Part shown: positions 25,576-33,467 of the stretch, piece after piece
How the letters are laid out: each line of letters begins with the position of its first letter
Numbering within the stretch: the stretch's first letter is position 1
Assembly: GCA_030427705.1 (NCBI GenBank)
Contig: JAUIBR010000032.1
Coordinates: forward strand, 1-64,000
DNA: 64,000 bases
Direction: 5' to 3'
DNA from: a bacterium
GTDB taxonomy: Bacteria > Myxococcota_A > Bradymonadia > Bradymonadales > Bradymonadaceae
Program-made: the position numbers and the translations under genes
The notes under the pieces: model-generated
Told to the model about the DNA's origin: nothing
What the model saw: only the letters and a program-made list of their open reading frames with translations
The model's database searches: none

Positions 25576-26735
25576 ATCGCTCCGTAATTATCTTGGCCGT
25601 GCTCTTGGCCGCCGCAATGTTGGGCTCGTACTTCAGCTGGACCTACGAGGATGCAGGCAAGGAAGAGAAGGGCGTGGTCCTCTTGGACATCGAGCCGGAA
25701 GACCTCCAATCTCTGAAGTACGAAGAGGAAGACTTCAAGATCGAAATAGTGTCAAAAAGTGACAAACTTGGCGACTACTACTGGGCCGAGGCCGAACGAA
25801 AAATCAAGCCTCCAAAGAAGCCAAATGGCGAGGACGCTGGCGAAGCGACCACAAAGAAGTTCGCGTTCAAAGCCAGCCAGGCCGCGGAAGATACGTTTGA
25901 AGATTTCGCACCGTTTCATGCGGCTCGACAACTTGAGAATGTCAGTGATGACAATCTGAAGGAGTTCGGTCTGGACAATCCTCAAGGCACACTGACGCTC
26001 GGCCTGAAGGCTGGCCCACGCGCATTCGACGTGGGCAAAGAGGGCTACGGACATCGTCAGTACTATCTGCGCGACCAGGAAACGAAGGCCATCTACCTGT
26101 TCAATGGGCAGCCGATTCGCAGCCTGCGTCGTGGTGACAACCGCCTGCCTGAACGTCGACTGGTGGAAGCCGAGATGCGCGATGTCGTGTCCTTCACTGC
26201 AAAGAGCGGCGAGGTCAATGCGACGTTTGAGCAGAAGAACGCTTCAGACCGGGCGAAGGCCTATTGGGTCGAGCCAGGCCAGACCGAAAAGAACGTCAGT
26301 GCCAAGACCTGGATCGAGAAACTGATGCGTACCCGCGCGACGGAGTACGCCGGGGATGACGTGAAACAGGATTTGCTAGAAGTGGCAGCGACTATCGAGG
26401 TGAAGACCGAGAAGGATGCGACGACGATCGAGTTGCTGCGAGGGCAGAAGCCCGACGGTCAGGAAGCTTGGTACGGTCGCAGCGCGTTTACGCGCGGTCT
26501 GGTCGCGCTGCCGCCGGCAATCATGGGTGCGTTGGTGCCCGATGTCGTGACCCTGGTGGGGCTTGAACCACCGCCACGAGAGCCAGCAAAGCCACCCGCT
26601 TCGGCACCGGCTTCCGCGCCAGCCAAGCCAGACCCAGCGCTTTTGAACAAGCTGAAAGAGAAAGCGACGCAAAAGGCTAAAGAGCCGGCTGAGCCCGCCA
26701 AACCTGCGGATCCACATGCCGGGCACGACCACTAG
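25572..26735 (+). CDS. DUF4340-domain protein
   Basis: This 387-residue protein has an N-terminal membrane helix (MNRSVIILAVLLAAAMLGSY) and then a DUF4340 domain, with segments such as ENVSDDNLKEFGLDNPQGTL and SLRRGDNRLPERRLVEAEM. DUF4340 genes regularly follow Gldg genes, as here with an ATGA overlap. A Pro/Ala-rich linker follows (PASAPASAPAKP), and the end is the His-rich HAGHDH. The His cluster might bind metal, but it could be incidental. The protein is probably periplasmic and anchored by its N-terminus. Its stop overlaps the GTG of the next gene by one base. Confidence 0.88.
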   Translation: MNRSVIILAVLLAAAMLGSYFSWTYEDAGKEEKGVVLLDIEPEDLQSLKYEEEDFKIEIVSKSDKLGDYYWAEAERKIKPPKKPNGEDAGEATTKKFAFKASQAAEDTFEDFAPFHAARQLENVSDDNLKEFGLDNPQGTLTLGLKAGPRAFDVGKEGYGHRQYYLRDQETKAIYLFNGQPIRSLRRGDNRLPERRLVEAEMRDVVSFTAKSGEVNATFEQKNASDRAKAYWVEPGQTEKNVSAKTWIEKLMRTRATEYAGDDVKQDLLEVAATIEVKTEKDATTIELLRGQKPDGQEAWYGRSAFTRGLVALPPAIMGALVPDVVTLVGLEPPPREPAKPPASAPASAPAKPDPALLNKLKEKATQKAKEPAEPAKPADPHAGHDH

Positions 26736-28240
26736 TGGACATCGTACTCACCACGTTTAACGCCCGCTTCATTCATAGCGCGTTCGGTCTGCGCTACCTG
26801 CGGGCAAATCTGGGTGAGCTACGAGAGCGGTCGTCAATCCACGAATTCACCATCAATGAGCGGCCTATCGATGCTTTGGAGACCATTCTAGCGCATCAGC
26901 CCAAGATTGTGGGTGTCAGCACCTATATCTGGAATATCGATGTCGTGACGGAGTTCGCTTCGTTGTTGAAGCGCGTCTCTCCGGAGACGGTTTTGGTGAT
27001 TGGCGGACCTGAGGTCAGCTACGAGCTCGAGACACAGCCCGTAGTAGAAATCGCGGATTTCGTGGTCACCGGACAAGGCGACCTCGCCTTTGCTGACCTG
27101 TGCCAGATGGTGCTGAACGGCAAGGAACCGGTGTCGCGCATCATCAATGGTGGTGCGGTCGACGTGTCGCTTTTGCAGCTGCCATACGAAGAATACAACG
27201 ACGAAGATGTGGCCCATCGCATCATCTATGTGGAAGCCTCGCGCGGCTGCCCGTTTCGATGTGAGTTCTGCCTGTCGTCGCTTGATAAGTCCGTCAAAGC
27301 GTTCGACCTCGACCCCTTCTTGGACCAGATGCAATCGCTTTATGACCGCGGGGTGCGGCAGTTCAAGTTTGTGGACCGCACGTTCAACCTGAAGGTCGAC
27401 TTCAGCACTCGCATCTTGCAGTTCTTCTTGGACCGCTACGAGCCGGGGCTGTTTGTGCACTTCGAGATGATCCCTGACCGTTTGCCCGAGGAACTGCGCG
27501 AGATCATCAAGGCCTATCCCCCAGGTGCGCTGCAGTTTGAGGTTGGGATTCAGACCTTCAATCCTGACGTCGCGAAGAACATCTCGCGGCGACAGAACTA
27601 CGACAAACTCCGCGACAACTTTGCGTACTTGAGGGACGAGACGACCGTTCACGTGCATGCCGACTTGATCGTTGGCTTGCCTGGCGAGACGACGTCGAGT
27701 TTCGGCGAGGGATTCGATCAGCTTGTTCAGCTGGGGCCGCAAGAGATTCAGGTTGGGGTGCTCAAGCGACTTCGCGGCACGCCCATCACCCGTCACGATG
27801 ACGAGTTCGAGATGGTCTATAGCCCGCATCCTCCTTATGAAATCCTGTCGAATCGCGATATCGATTTTACGGAGATGCAGGAGATGAAGCGGTTTGCACG
27901 CTACTGGGACTTGGTAGGCAACTCCGGCAATTTCCGGGACACACTGACTTTGTTGCTTGGCGACACGCCCTACGAATCGTTCCGAACGTTCTCGGCTTGG
28001 CTGGCAAACGAGGCCCAAACGCAGCATGGCATCTCGCTGCAACGCCTGACGCAGTATGTGTTTGAGTTCCTCACCGAAGTTCGCCAGATTTCGCCCGATG
28101 TCGTCGGTCCGATGGTGCTGACCGACTACCAGCGACCGGGACGTCCGAAGGTACCAAAATTCCTCAAACGATTTGCTGACCAGGTGACGTTGGAATCACG
28201 AGACGTCGACACAGCCAAACGCCAGGCGCGGCATCTTTAG
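26735..28240 (+). CDS. B12-binding-domain radical SAM protein (DUF4080-type)
   Basis: The 501-residue product starts at a GTG overlapping the previous stop. Residues 1-140 are a Rossmann-like B12-binding-type domain, with KIVGVSTYIWN and LVIGGPEVSYE. The radical SAM core follows with CPFRCEFC near residue 174, then FVDRTFNL and GLPGETTSSF. The C-terminal part corresponds to DUF4080. Whether cobalamin is bound is not certain, because the D-x-H-x-x-G motif of base-off binders is not evident. It is probably a methylase or carbon-chain-modifying enzyme of unknown substrate. Coupling to the Gld-type operon may just be transcriptional. Confidence 0.88.
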   Translation: MDIVLTTFNARFIHSAFGLRYLRANLGELRERSSIHEFTINERPIDALETILAHQPKIVGVSTYIWNIDVVTEFASLLKRVSPETVLVIGGPEVSYELETQPVVEIADFVVTGQGDLAFADLCQMVLNGKEPVSRIINGGAVDVSLLQLPYEEYNDEDVAHRIIYVEASRGCPFRCEFCLSSLDKSVKAFDLDPFLDQMQSLYDRGVRQFKFVDRTFNLKVDFSTRILQFFLDRYEPGLFVHFEMIPDRLPEELREIIKAYPPGALQFEVGIQTFNPDVAKNISRRQNYDKLRDNFAYLRDETTVHVHADLIVGLPGETTSSFGEGFDQLVQLGPQEIQVGVLKRLRGTPITRHDDEFEMVYSPHPPYEILSNRDIDFTEMQEMKRFARYWDLVGNSGNFRDTLTLLLGDTPYESFRTFSAWLANEAQTQHGISLQRLTQYVFEFLTEVRQISPDVVGPMVLTDYQRPGRPKVPKFLKRFADQVTLESRDVDTAKRQARHL

Positions 28241-28250
28241 GCCTGCGCAG

Positions 28251-28303
28251 AATTCGCAAATCAAAGGGGAAATCGGCGGGCCTAACAGTGGATTTTGTGA
28301 ATT
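28251..28303 (+). repeat. Imperfect inverted repeat
   Basis: AATTCGCAAATC (28251-28262) and GATTTTGTGAATT (28291-28303) form an imperfect hairpin downstream of the radical SAM gene. There is no T-run, so it is a weak candidate for a terminator or attenuator. Confidence 0.3.
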
Positions 28304-28369
28304 ATTTCGTGTAGGAAGATGGCGCTTAATGAATGGCTAGGAATTGCTTAAAGCCCAAAGGGATTTGTT

Positions 28370-29131
28370 TTGGCTTCTTATTTGGATGGCACAAACGTTC
28401 CAACCGATAAAGTTGTGCCGCTTGCCTTGGCGCGACTCGAAAAAATGATCGAACACCGGCTCAATGACGTCTTGGATGACGGCGCCGAGCCCATGGTGAA
28501 GGTCAAGGTATTGGACGCCCCCGCTGACGAGATCGAAGAATCGGTCGCGGCGGACCCTAATTATTATCAAGGACTGGTGGATAGCATCATCGAGTCGTTG
28601 ACGAACGCCGTTGAGCCTAAGGCTGCGGAACCGATCGACGACGATGTGATTCACCTTCAGTCCTACAACACAGAAGTCTCGCTCGTGCCTTCGAATTGCG
28701 ACTTCTTTGTTGGCCGGATGCGCTGCATGCACTGCGGCAAAGTTTCTCGCCCCGACTCATCAACTCAGTGCGAGACGTTCCTGCATACGACGCCCGATGG
28801 CCGCAACATTCGGGTAGGCGACCATATTGGTCCTGTGCTGACATCCGCGCGCTCAGACTACTACGCAACGTCGAAAGAAGACGAAGGTGGTGACCTCCAT
28901 GTTCTGGAGGGTTGGGAGTGTGCGTGCTGCCACGGTGTCAACTGGGCTGAAATCGTAATTGCAGACGAACATGTCAAAAGCATCTGGTCTGTTAAACTTA
29001 ATCAAGACGCTCTGGGCCGCGCCCATCTGATTTCATCAGAAAGTGTTGAGATCGCTGCCGAACTTACGGGGCGACCACCTTGGACGCTGCTCGACGAGGA
29101 TATCCTAACGATCTTGTTTGATAGGCTCTGA
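28370..29131 (+). CDS. Hypothetical protein with two CxxC-type metal-binding sites
   Basis: The frame starts at a TTG in a region with an AAAGGGA-like ribosome site and codes for 253 residues. The N-terminal 100 residues are helical and acidic. A zinc-binding-like pair follows: CMHCGK at about 119-124 and CACCHG at about 185-190, with CE and HTTPDG between them. It has no known family to my eye. The stop overlaps the ATG of the PanE-like gene by one base (TGATG), so translation is coupled. It might be a regulator or a chaperone-like zinc protein, but no such claim can be supported. Confidence 0.7.
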   Translation: MASYLDGTNVPTDKVVPLALARLEKMIEHRLNDVLDDGAEPMVKVKVLDAPADEIEESVAADPNYYQGLVDSIIESLTNAVEPKAAEPIDDDVIHLQSYNTEVSLVPSNCDFFVGRMRCMHCGKVSRPDSSTQCETFLHTTPDGRNIRVGDHIGPVLTSARSDYYATSKEDEGGDLHVLEGWECACCHGVNWAEIVIADEHVKSIWSVKLNQDALGRAHLISSESVEIAAELTGRPPWTLLDEDILTILFDRL

Positions 29132-30534
29132 TGCTTAAATACAAGGAGACGAGAGTTCTGATAGTCGGCGCCGGTGCCATCGGCCAAGTCTATGGGAGCT
29201 ACCTCCAGAAAGGCGGTGACATCGTCAACGTCCTTGTGCGACCACATCATCTCGAACAAGCCACAGAAGGATACATACTCCACCAATTGGGGATTGCCGG
29301 GAAACGGGCGCATTACGACCTGTTTAAGCCCAATCGTGTTCTTACGTCGATCGATCAGGTCCCGGGCGAAATCTACACATCCGTTTGGTTCTGCTTGCCC
29401 ACGCCAGTGCTCAAAGAACCGTGGGTCGCCCAACTGTTGGAAATGGTTCGGGGCGCGACAATCGTGGTGACTGGGCTTTCGGATAAGCAACTGCTCCAGA
29501 CGATGGTGCCTGAAGACACGATCGTCACGTTTCTGGTGTCGATGGTCGCCTATCCGGGCCCGCTAGAGGGCGAGGACTTTTGGCCTCCGGGCATGGTGTA
29601 TTACTTCCCACCATTTGCTCCGTCTGGTTTCGAAGGCTCAAATGCAGACCGCGCGATGGCGTGTGTACGTGAGCTCAGTCGTGGCGGGGCTCCAGCGGCC
29701 TGGCGAGATGACGTCGAATACAAGACGAACGTTGCGTCGGCGCTGTTGATGCCGTTCGTCATGGGTGCGGAGTTGAGCGGTTGGTCGGTTCAGGGCCTCA
29801 GGCAAGGGCAGTTCATGCAGCCCGTTCTGAACACGTATCGTGAGTTGGTGGCCTTGGCGCAGCAAAAGCATGGGAAAACCAAGGACCCGCTGCCCCTACG
29901 CATTCTCAATCACGGCAAGGGGCCGAAGTTATTCGATTTCCTGCTGAAGATCGCGCCGAGGTTGGTGCCGTTTCCCCTGGACGCCTATCTTCAGTTTCAC
30001 TTCACGAAGATTCGCCAGCAAACGCATGAATCGATGCAGGCCTTGATCGCTGAGGGCCCGCAGTTTGGCATGCAAATGCAGAATCTCAGGCAGCTCTACG
30101 GAGCATGGTCGGGATTGGTCGGTCCACCACAGGGTGGGTTCTTGCCCCCTGCGCAATCCGGTCAGTTTCCTCAATCGCCGCAATCCGGTCAGTTTCCTGC
30201 AGCACAATCCGGCCAGTTCCCGCAGTCGCCGCAATCTGGGCAGTTTCCGCAGGCTCCGCAATCCGGTCAGTTTCCGCAGGCATCGCAATCTGGTCAGTTC
30301 CCGCAAGCTCCGCAATCTGGCGCGTTCATGCAATCGCCGCAGAGCGGGTCAATCGTTGCAGCCGAGCACTATCCGCCAGCAGATAGCGAGGAAGAGACCC
30401 CTCCACCAGCTGACCCGCAAGTATTCGGCTTGGACATCATGGGCGATGAGATGGTGGAATCGGCGACGAGTCTTGAGGAAATCACGGGTGATATGGATCC
30501 CGCTGTTCTTGAGGAAGACCCGACCGAGCAATGA
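29131..30534 (+). CDS. Ketopantoate reductase (ApbA/PanE)-like protein with tandem-repeat C-terminal tail
   Basis: The product has 467 residues. The N-terminus has the NAD(P) loop LIVGAGAIGQVYGSY, as in 2-dehydropantoate 2-reductases. Residues 160-310 are a helical ApbA-like domain. After about residue 340 there is a tail of repeated QSGQFPQ-x-P units (about eight), ending in an acidic stretch (EEETPPPADPQ) and DPAVLEEDPTEQ. The tail is absent from normal PanE and is encoded by a 27-bp repeat array. It is likely disordered, with a possible role in binding or oligomerisation. The gene overlaps the one before it by one base and the methyltransferase gene by ATGA, so it is in an operon. Confidence 0.82.
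   Translation: MLKYKETRVLIVGAGAIGQVYGSYLQKGGDIVNVLVRPHHLEQATEGYILHQLGIAGKRAHYDLFKPNRVLTSIDQVPGEIYTSVWFCLPTPVLKEPWVAQLLEMVRGATIVVTGLSDKQLLQTMVPEDTIVTFLVSMVAYPGPLEGEDFWPPGMVYYFPPFAPSGFEGSNADRAMACVRELSRGGAPAAWRDDVEYKTNVASALLMPFVMGAELSGWSVQGLRQGQFMQPVLNTYRELVALAQQKHGKTKDPLPLRILNHGKGPKLFDFLLKIAPRLVPFPLDAYLQFHFTKIRQQTHESMQALIAEGPQFGMQMQNLRQLYGAWSGLVGPPQGGFLPPAQSGQFPQSPQSGQFPAAQSGQFPQSPQSGQFPQAPQSGQFPQASQSGQFPQAPQSGAFMQSPQSGSIVAAEHYPPADSEEETPPPADPQVFGLDIMGDEMVESATSLEEITGDMDPAVLEEDPTEQ
30153..30350 (+). repeat. Coding 27-bp repeat array (QSGQFPQxP)
   Basis: Seven to eight imperfect copies of a 27-bp unit (CAATCCGGTCAGTTTCCGCA core) encode the repeated peptide in the C-terminus of the PanE-like protein. 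One unit is shortened (PAAQSGQ). The third-position changes are mostly silent, so the peptide is retained while the DNA drifts. Confidence 0.85.
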
Positions 30535-31382
30535 CTTCGAAGCTCCCTCCAATCTGCAATACCAATCCGCAATTTAAGGGCTGGACTAAGCCAGGGCCTG
30601 AGCCGGACCTGAACGCGGATGTCACAGTTGAATCTGGCGAGACAGTCGATGCGCTCGCTGGCCATTTTCGGATTTGGCAGCTCAAGGATGGGCATCGATT
30701 CTCGACCGATGACGTCTTGACCGCTTGGTACGGCACTACGTGTGCGCCATCGGTACGAACGGTCCTAGACCTTGGAAGTGGGATTGGGTCTGTGGCAATG
30801 ACTGCGGCGTGGAGACTGCCGCAAGCATCCTTCGTGACGGTCGAAGCCCAAGAGATTAGCGTCGAACTGGCCAAGAAGAGCATCGCCTACAACGGACTAA
30901 GCGACCGATTTGATGTGCGCACCGGGGACTTTCGGGACCCGGTCTTGCGCGATGACGAACGGTTCGACCTCGTCTTGGGGAGCCCTCCTTACTGGCCGCC
31001 CGAAGACGGTGTGGTTTCGGAGCACCCCCAAAAAGCGGCTTGTCGGTTTGAGTACCGTGGCGACGTCGCGGACTACTGCAAGACGGCAGCCCCGCATCTG
31101 GCCCCCGGTGGAGTGTTTGCATGCGTTTTCCCATCCGACCAACGTGATCGTGTGTTCGAAGCGGCAGCGTCGGCGGACCTACATATCGTACGCATGCGCG
31201 AGGTCTACTTCCGAGAGGGCGAGCCACCTCGAATCGACCTGTTCGCGATGACCAAGCGCGAAGACCTTCCGGCGGATTTCTCGGAAACGTGGATGGAAGA
31301 ATCCATCACGATTCGACGAACCGACGGTTCGGTACATCCCCAGTACGCAGCCATCAAGCTGTCGTTCGGCTTTCCTCCCTAA
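30531..31382 (+). CDS. tRNA1(Val) (adenine37-N6)-methyltransferase-like protein (TrmN6/YfiC family)
   Basis: This 283-residue protein has GHRFSTDDVLTAWY near residue 60, the usual N-terminal signature of the family. The SAM loop VLDLGSGIGSVAM follows, and the adenine-N6 motif LGSPPYWPP stands near residue 148, with Ser in place of the usual Asn. This fits tRNA or other N6-adenine methyltransferases. The first 45 residues are an unusual extension. It overlaps the PanE-like gene by four bases. A strong terminator follows, closing the operon that began at 28370 or earlier. Confidence 0.8.
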   Translation: MTSKLPPICNTNPQFKGWTKPGPEPDLNADVTVESGETVDALAGHFRIWQLKDGHRFSTDDVLTAWYGTTCAPSVRTVLDLGSGIGSVAMTAAWRLPQASFVTVEAQEISVELAKKSIAYNGLSDRFDVRTGDFRDPVLRDDERFDLVLGSPPYWPPEDGVVSEHPQKAACRFEYRGDVADYCKTAAPHLAPGGVFACVFPSDQRDRVFEAAASADLHIVRMREVYFREGEPPRIDLFAMTKREDLPADFSETWMEESITIRRTDGSVHPQYAAIKLSFGFPP

Positions 31383-31387
31383 ACGAC

Positions 31388-31417
31388 AAAACCCCAAGGC
31401 TCTCACCTTGGGGTTTT
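31388..31417 (+). terminator. Rho-independent terminator, end of operon
   Basis: A perfect 12-bp stem AAAACCCCAAGG / CCTTGGGGTTTT has a 6-nt loop. It lies 6 bp after the stop of the methyltransferase gene. The A-run and T-run are part of the stem, so it works in both directions. Confidence 0.92.
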
Positions 31418-31535
31418 GCTGGTCGTTTCGATGAGCACGAACGGCTTTATTGTTAAGCTACGTGCGAAGCACGGCGGGATTCCATACCCGCATTCTGGGC
31501 CAACGTGGCCTGCCCGCGTTTGTCCCTCATTGAAT

Positions 31536-31661
31536 TCCTAAGGACTTAAGGTTTCTAAGGACTTAAGCCTGTGTTCCTAAGGACTTAAGGTCCCGAAGGA
31601 CCTAAGAAGGAACCCAAGAAAACAAGACTTAGGTCCTTAATCTTCTTAGGTCCTTAGGAAC
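31536..31661 (+). repeat. CTAAGGACTTAAGG repeats forming a large imperfect hairpin
   Basis: Three direct copies of CTAAGGACTTAAG (from about 31538, 31554 and 31577) are followed by inverted copies (CTTAGGTCCTTAA at about 31628, CTTAGGTCCTTAGG at about 31645). The stretch 31573-31611 pairs with 31627-31661 over about 35 bp. No coding frame is present. From 31418 to 31535 nothing further is seen. Confidence 0.7.
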
Positions 31662-31695
31662 AAAAAAACGGCATCTGCGATGTGCAGATGCCGTT
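31662..31695 (-). terminator. Strong rho-independent terminator (minus strand) without an annotated gene upstream
   Basis: On the minus strand a perfect 12-bp stem AACGGCATCTGC / GCAGATGCCGTT with a 5-nt loop is followed by seven T. It is oriented for a transcript coming from the right, where only the small ORF at 31730-31816 and a promoter at 31878-31906 are found. Confidence 0.9.
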
Positions 31696-31729
31696 AAACA
31701 GCCAAAACATTCATTTGGACATCTATTAA

Positions 31730-31816
31730 CTAAGCAACTGCCTCCAGGTAGATCACGCCCGCATCACTGCGTTGTGCGTGATTAACCATTTCAAATTTTG
31801 CATTCAGATAAATCAT
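31730..31816 (-). CDS. Candidate 28-residue microprotein
   Basis: A frame reads MIYLNAKFEMVNHAQRSDAG followed by VIYLEAVA and TAG. It lies 55 nt downstream of the start predicted from the minus-strand promoter and 35 nt before the strong terminator. The AGG nine nt before the ATG is only a weak ribosome site. The peptide is amphipathic, with no signal or membrane helix. Its position between promoter and terminator is the main evidence; the same transcript could be a non-coding RNA. It is too short to judge by codon use. Confidence 0.45.
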   Translation of the reverse strand: MIYLNAKFEMVNHAQRSDAGVIYLEAVA

Positions 31817-31877
31817 TTCTAAGTGCCTGAAAGCGCGTTGCGATAATTCCTCGAATAAATTCTGCGAGGCGGCGCGG

Positions 31878-31906
31878 ACCTTAGAGACCTGAAATCGGTT
31901 CGTCAA
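31878..31906 (-). promoter_or_regulatory. Sigma-70-type promoter for a short minus-strand transcript
   Basis: On the minus strand TTGACG (31906-31901) and TAAGGT (31883-31878) are 17 bp apart. Transcription would begin near 31871 and end at the terminator at 31662-31695, giving a transcript of about 210 nt. Confidence 0.5.
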
Positions 31907-31973
31907 GTCTTAATAAGGCGCAAAAGATCCCTAAGGCGGGGAAGGCTCTTAATAAGGCCGTTAAGAAACAAGA

Positions 31974-32075
31974 AAGGCGGGGAAGTCTTCTCGAAACTTC
32001 TCCGCCTTGAATACCCTTCACGCCTTACTAAGGGGACTTCTCCGCCTTAGATACCCTTCACCGTCTTACTCAGGA
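31974..32075 (+). repeat. Inverted repeat and two 40-bp direct repeats
   Basis: AAGGCGGGGAAGT (31974-31986) pairs with ACTTCTCCGCCTT (31996-32008). The second arm starts a 40-bp unit that occurs at 31996-32035 and again at 32036-32075, differing at roughly ten positions. The second unit covers the stop codon of the DUF1552 gene. A further AAGGCGGGGAAGG lies at 31933-31945. Confidence 0.7.
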
Positions 32076-33467
32076 GATTCCGGTCAGCGGACCTGTCACA
32101 AATCGTGGGTCGCCGAAGGTTTCGCTTTCGATGCCGAAGGCATTCTGGATGGAGACCAGCATGTTGTTGTGTGGGATATCGATGTAGTCGATGTATTGAC
32201 CGGTATCGAAGTAACCGCCGGCGCTGCCAGCCATCACGAATGGCATGCCGGTCTGGCTGTGCGTGTTGCCCACGGACAGCTCGTTAATCCAGATGACGAT
32301 CGTGTTGTCCAACATCGTGCCTTCACCCTCTTGGACTGCGTCCAAGCTGGTCAGGAGGTAGTTGAACTGCTCAGCGATCCAGCTGTCTCGCTTCACCCAT
32401 TGCGTGAACGCATCGGTGTTGCTTGGGCCGGCGTGGCTGAGGTTGTGTCCATCGCCGAGGCTCTCGAGCCAGGGGTATCGGATGTGGTTCTTCGCATTTG
32501 AAATCTGGATGCCGCCGACACGGGTGAGGTCGCAAGCCATGGCGGTGACCAACATGTCGATCTGAAGACGCAGAATCTCCGGCATCGTGTCTTCCGAATC
32601 TGGCTCAAACGCTTCTGGTTCCGCAGGTGCGTAGCAGGCGTCGCCGGTGACCCGTTCATTCTCGAGACGAATCTCCAGATCGCGAATCATCGCGAGGTGG
32701 CCTTCAAGTTTCTGGCGGTCAGCATAACCGGCGCGTTTGTTCACCTGTTCGAACTGCTGAATTGTCGCGTCGAGCACAGACTTCCGGCGCTTCTTCAGCG
32801 CTGCTAGTTCAGAAGGCTCCGTTTGGAAGTCGCTGAACAACGTATCGAAGACGTCTTTCGGGTCATTCTGCGGTGGTAGCGGCTGTCCTGGTCCGGCATA
32901 CGACAAGCGTGTTCGAACCTCGCCGGTCGGTGCCGTCGTATCGGCGCGAACGCCCAGTTGCAGCGACTTGTATGGCGTGGTCGCGCCAACGCGCTCACCA
33001 ATAAGTTGGTCGAGCGAGATTCCGTCGCCCCAACCAGCCATGGAACCGTCACCACCGACGAAGGTACCTTCTTGGAGAGGGTAGCCGGTGAGCAATGCGC
33101 CCATTCCACGTTGGTGTGGCTCGCCTGGGCCTACGCTGCCGCCAGCGGACTTCATCTCGATGCCGCGCGGGATGATGAGTTGGTGCTTGTTCGCTTCGAG
33201 TGGGGCGAGAATCTCTTTGAGTTGGAAGTCGCGCGTGTTCGCTCCCGCGACCGGCCAGAACGCTTCTGGCATCGTGCCGTTGGGGTGGAACAGATAGATA
33301 AATCGCTTGGGAAAACCGCCAGCGGTCACAGTACCCGGAGGTGCCTGCGCCATGGCCCAGTTTTCAAGTCCTGTCTCGAGTAGTGGCAAAGCGATGGCGG
33401 TGCCGGCGAGTCCCCGAAGGAAGGTGCGGCGGCTGAGATGCTTACGTCGTGGGCGTGCAAAACTCAT
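32070..33467 (-). CDS. DUF1552-domain protein, Tat-exported
   Basis: The 465-residue product has a twin-arginine signal (SRRTFLRGLAGTAIALPLL) and then the DUF1552 domain, with FIYLFHPNGTMPEAFWP and GEPHQRGMGALLTGYPL. DUF1552 proteins belong to a sulfatase/alkaline-phosphatase-like fold group, and their genes usually stand beside DUF1592 genes in Planctomycetes and Myxococcota. Their activity is unknown. Here it overlaps the DUF1592 gene by ATGA and is the second gene of that operon. The final codons fall in a 40-bp repeat unit. Confidence 0.92.
   Translation of the reverse strand: MSFARPRRKHLSRRTFLRGLAGTAIALPLLETGLENWAMAQAPPGTVTAGGFPKRFIYLFHPNGTMPEAFWPVAGANTRDFQLKEILAPLEANKHQLIIPRGIEMKSAGGSVGPGEPHQRGMGALLTGYPLQEGTFVGGDGSMAGWGDGISLDQLIGERVGATTPYKSLQLGVRADTTAPTGEVRTRLSYAGPGQPLPPQNDPKDVFDTLFSDFQTEPSELAALKKRRKSVLDATIQQFEQVNKRAGYADRQKLEGHLAMIRDLEIRLENERVTGDACYAPAEPEAFEPDSEDTMPEILRLQIDMLVTAMACDLTRVGGIQISNAKNHIRYPWLESLGDGHNLSHAGPSNTDAFTQWVKRDSWIAEQFNYLLTSLDAVQEGEGTMLDNTIVIWINELSVGNTHSQTGMPFVMAGSAGGYFDTGQYIDYIDIPHNNMLVSIQNAFGIESETFGDPRFVTGPLTGIS

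Noticed and set aside
26888-28042. 384-residue frame on the minus strand
   Set aside because: It is antisense to the B12-type radical SAM gene; the composition (high Arg, His, Leu) is that of a shadow frame in GC-rich DNA.
28241-28369. Sigma-54 promoter candidate TGGCGC...
   Set aside because: The GG and GC elements are not at the required 10-bp spacing.
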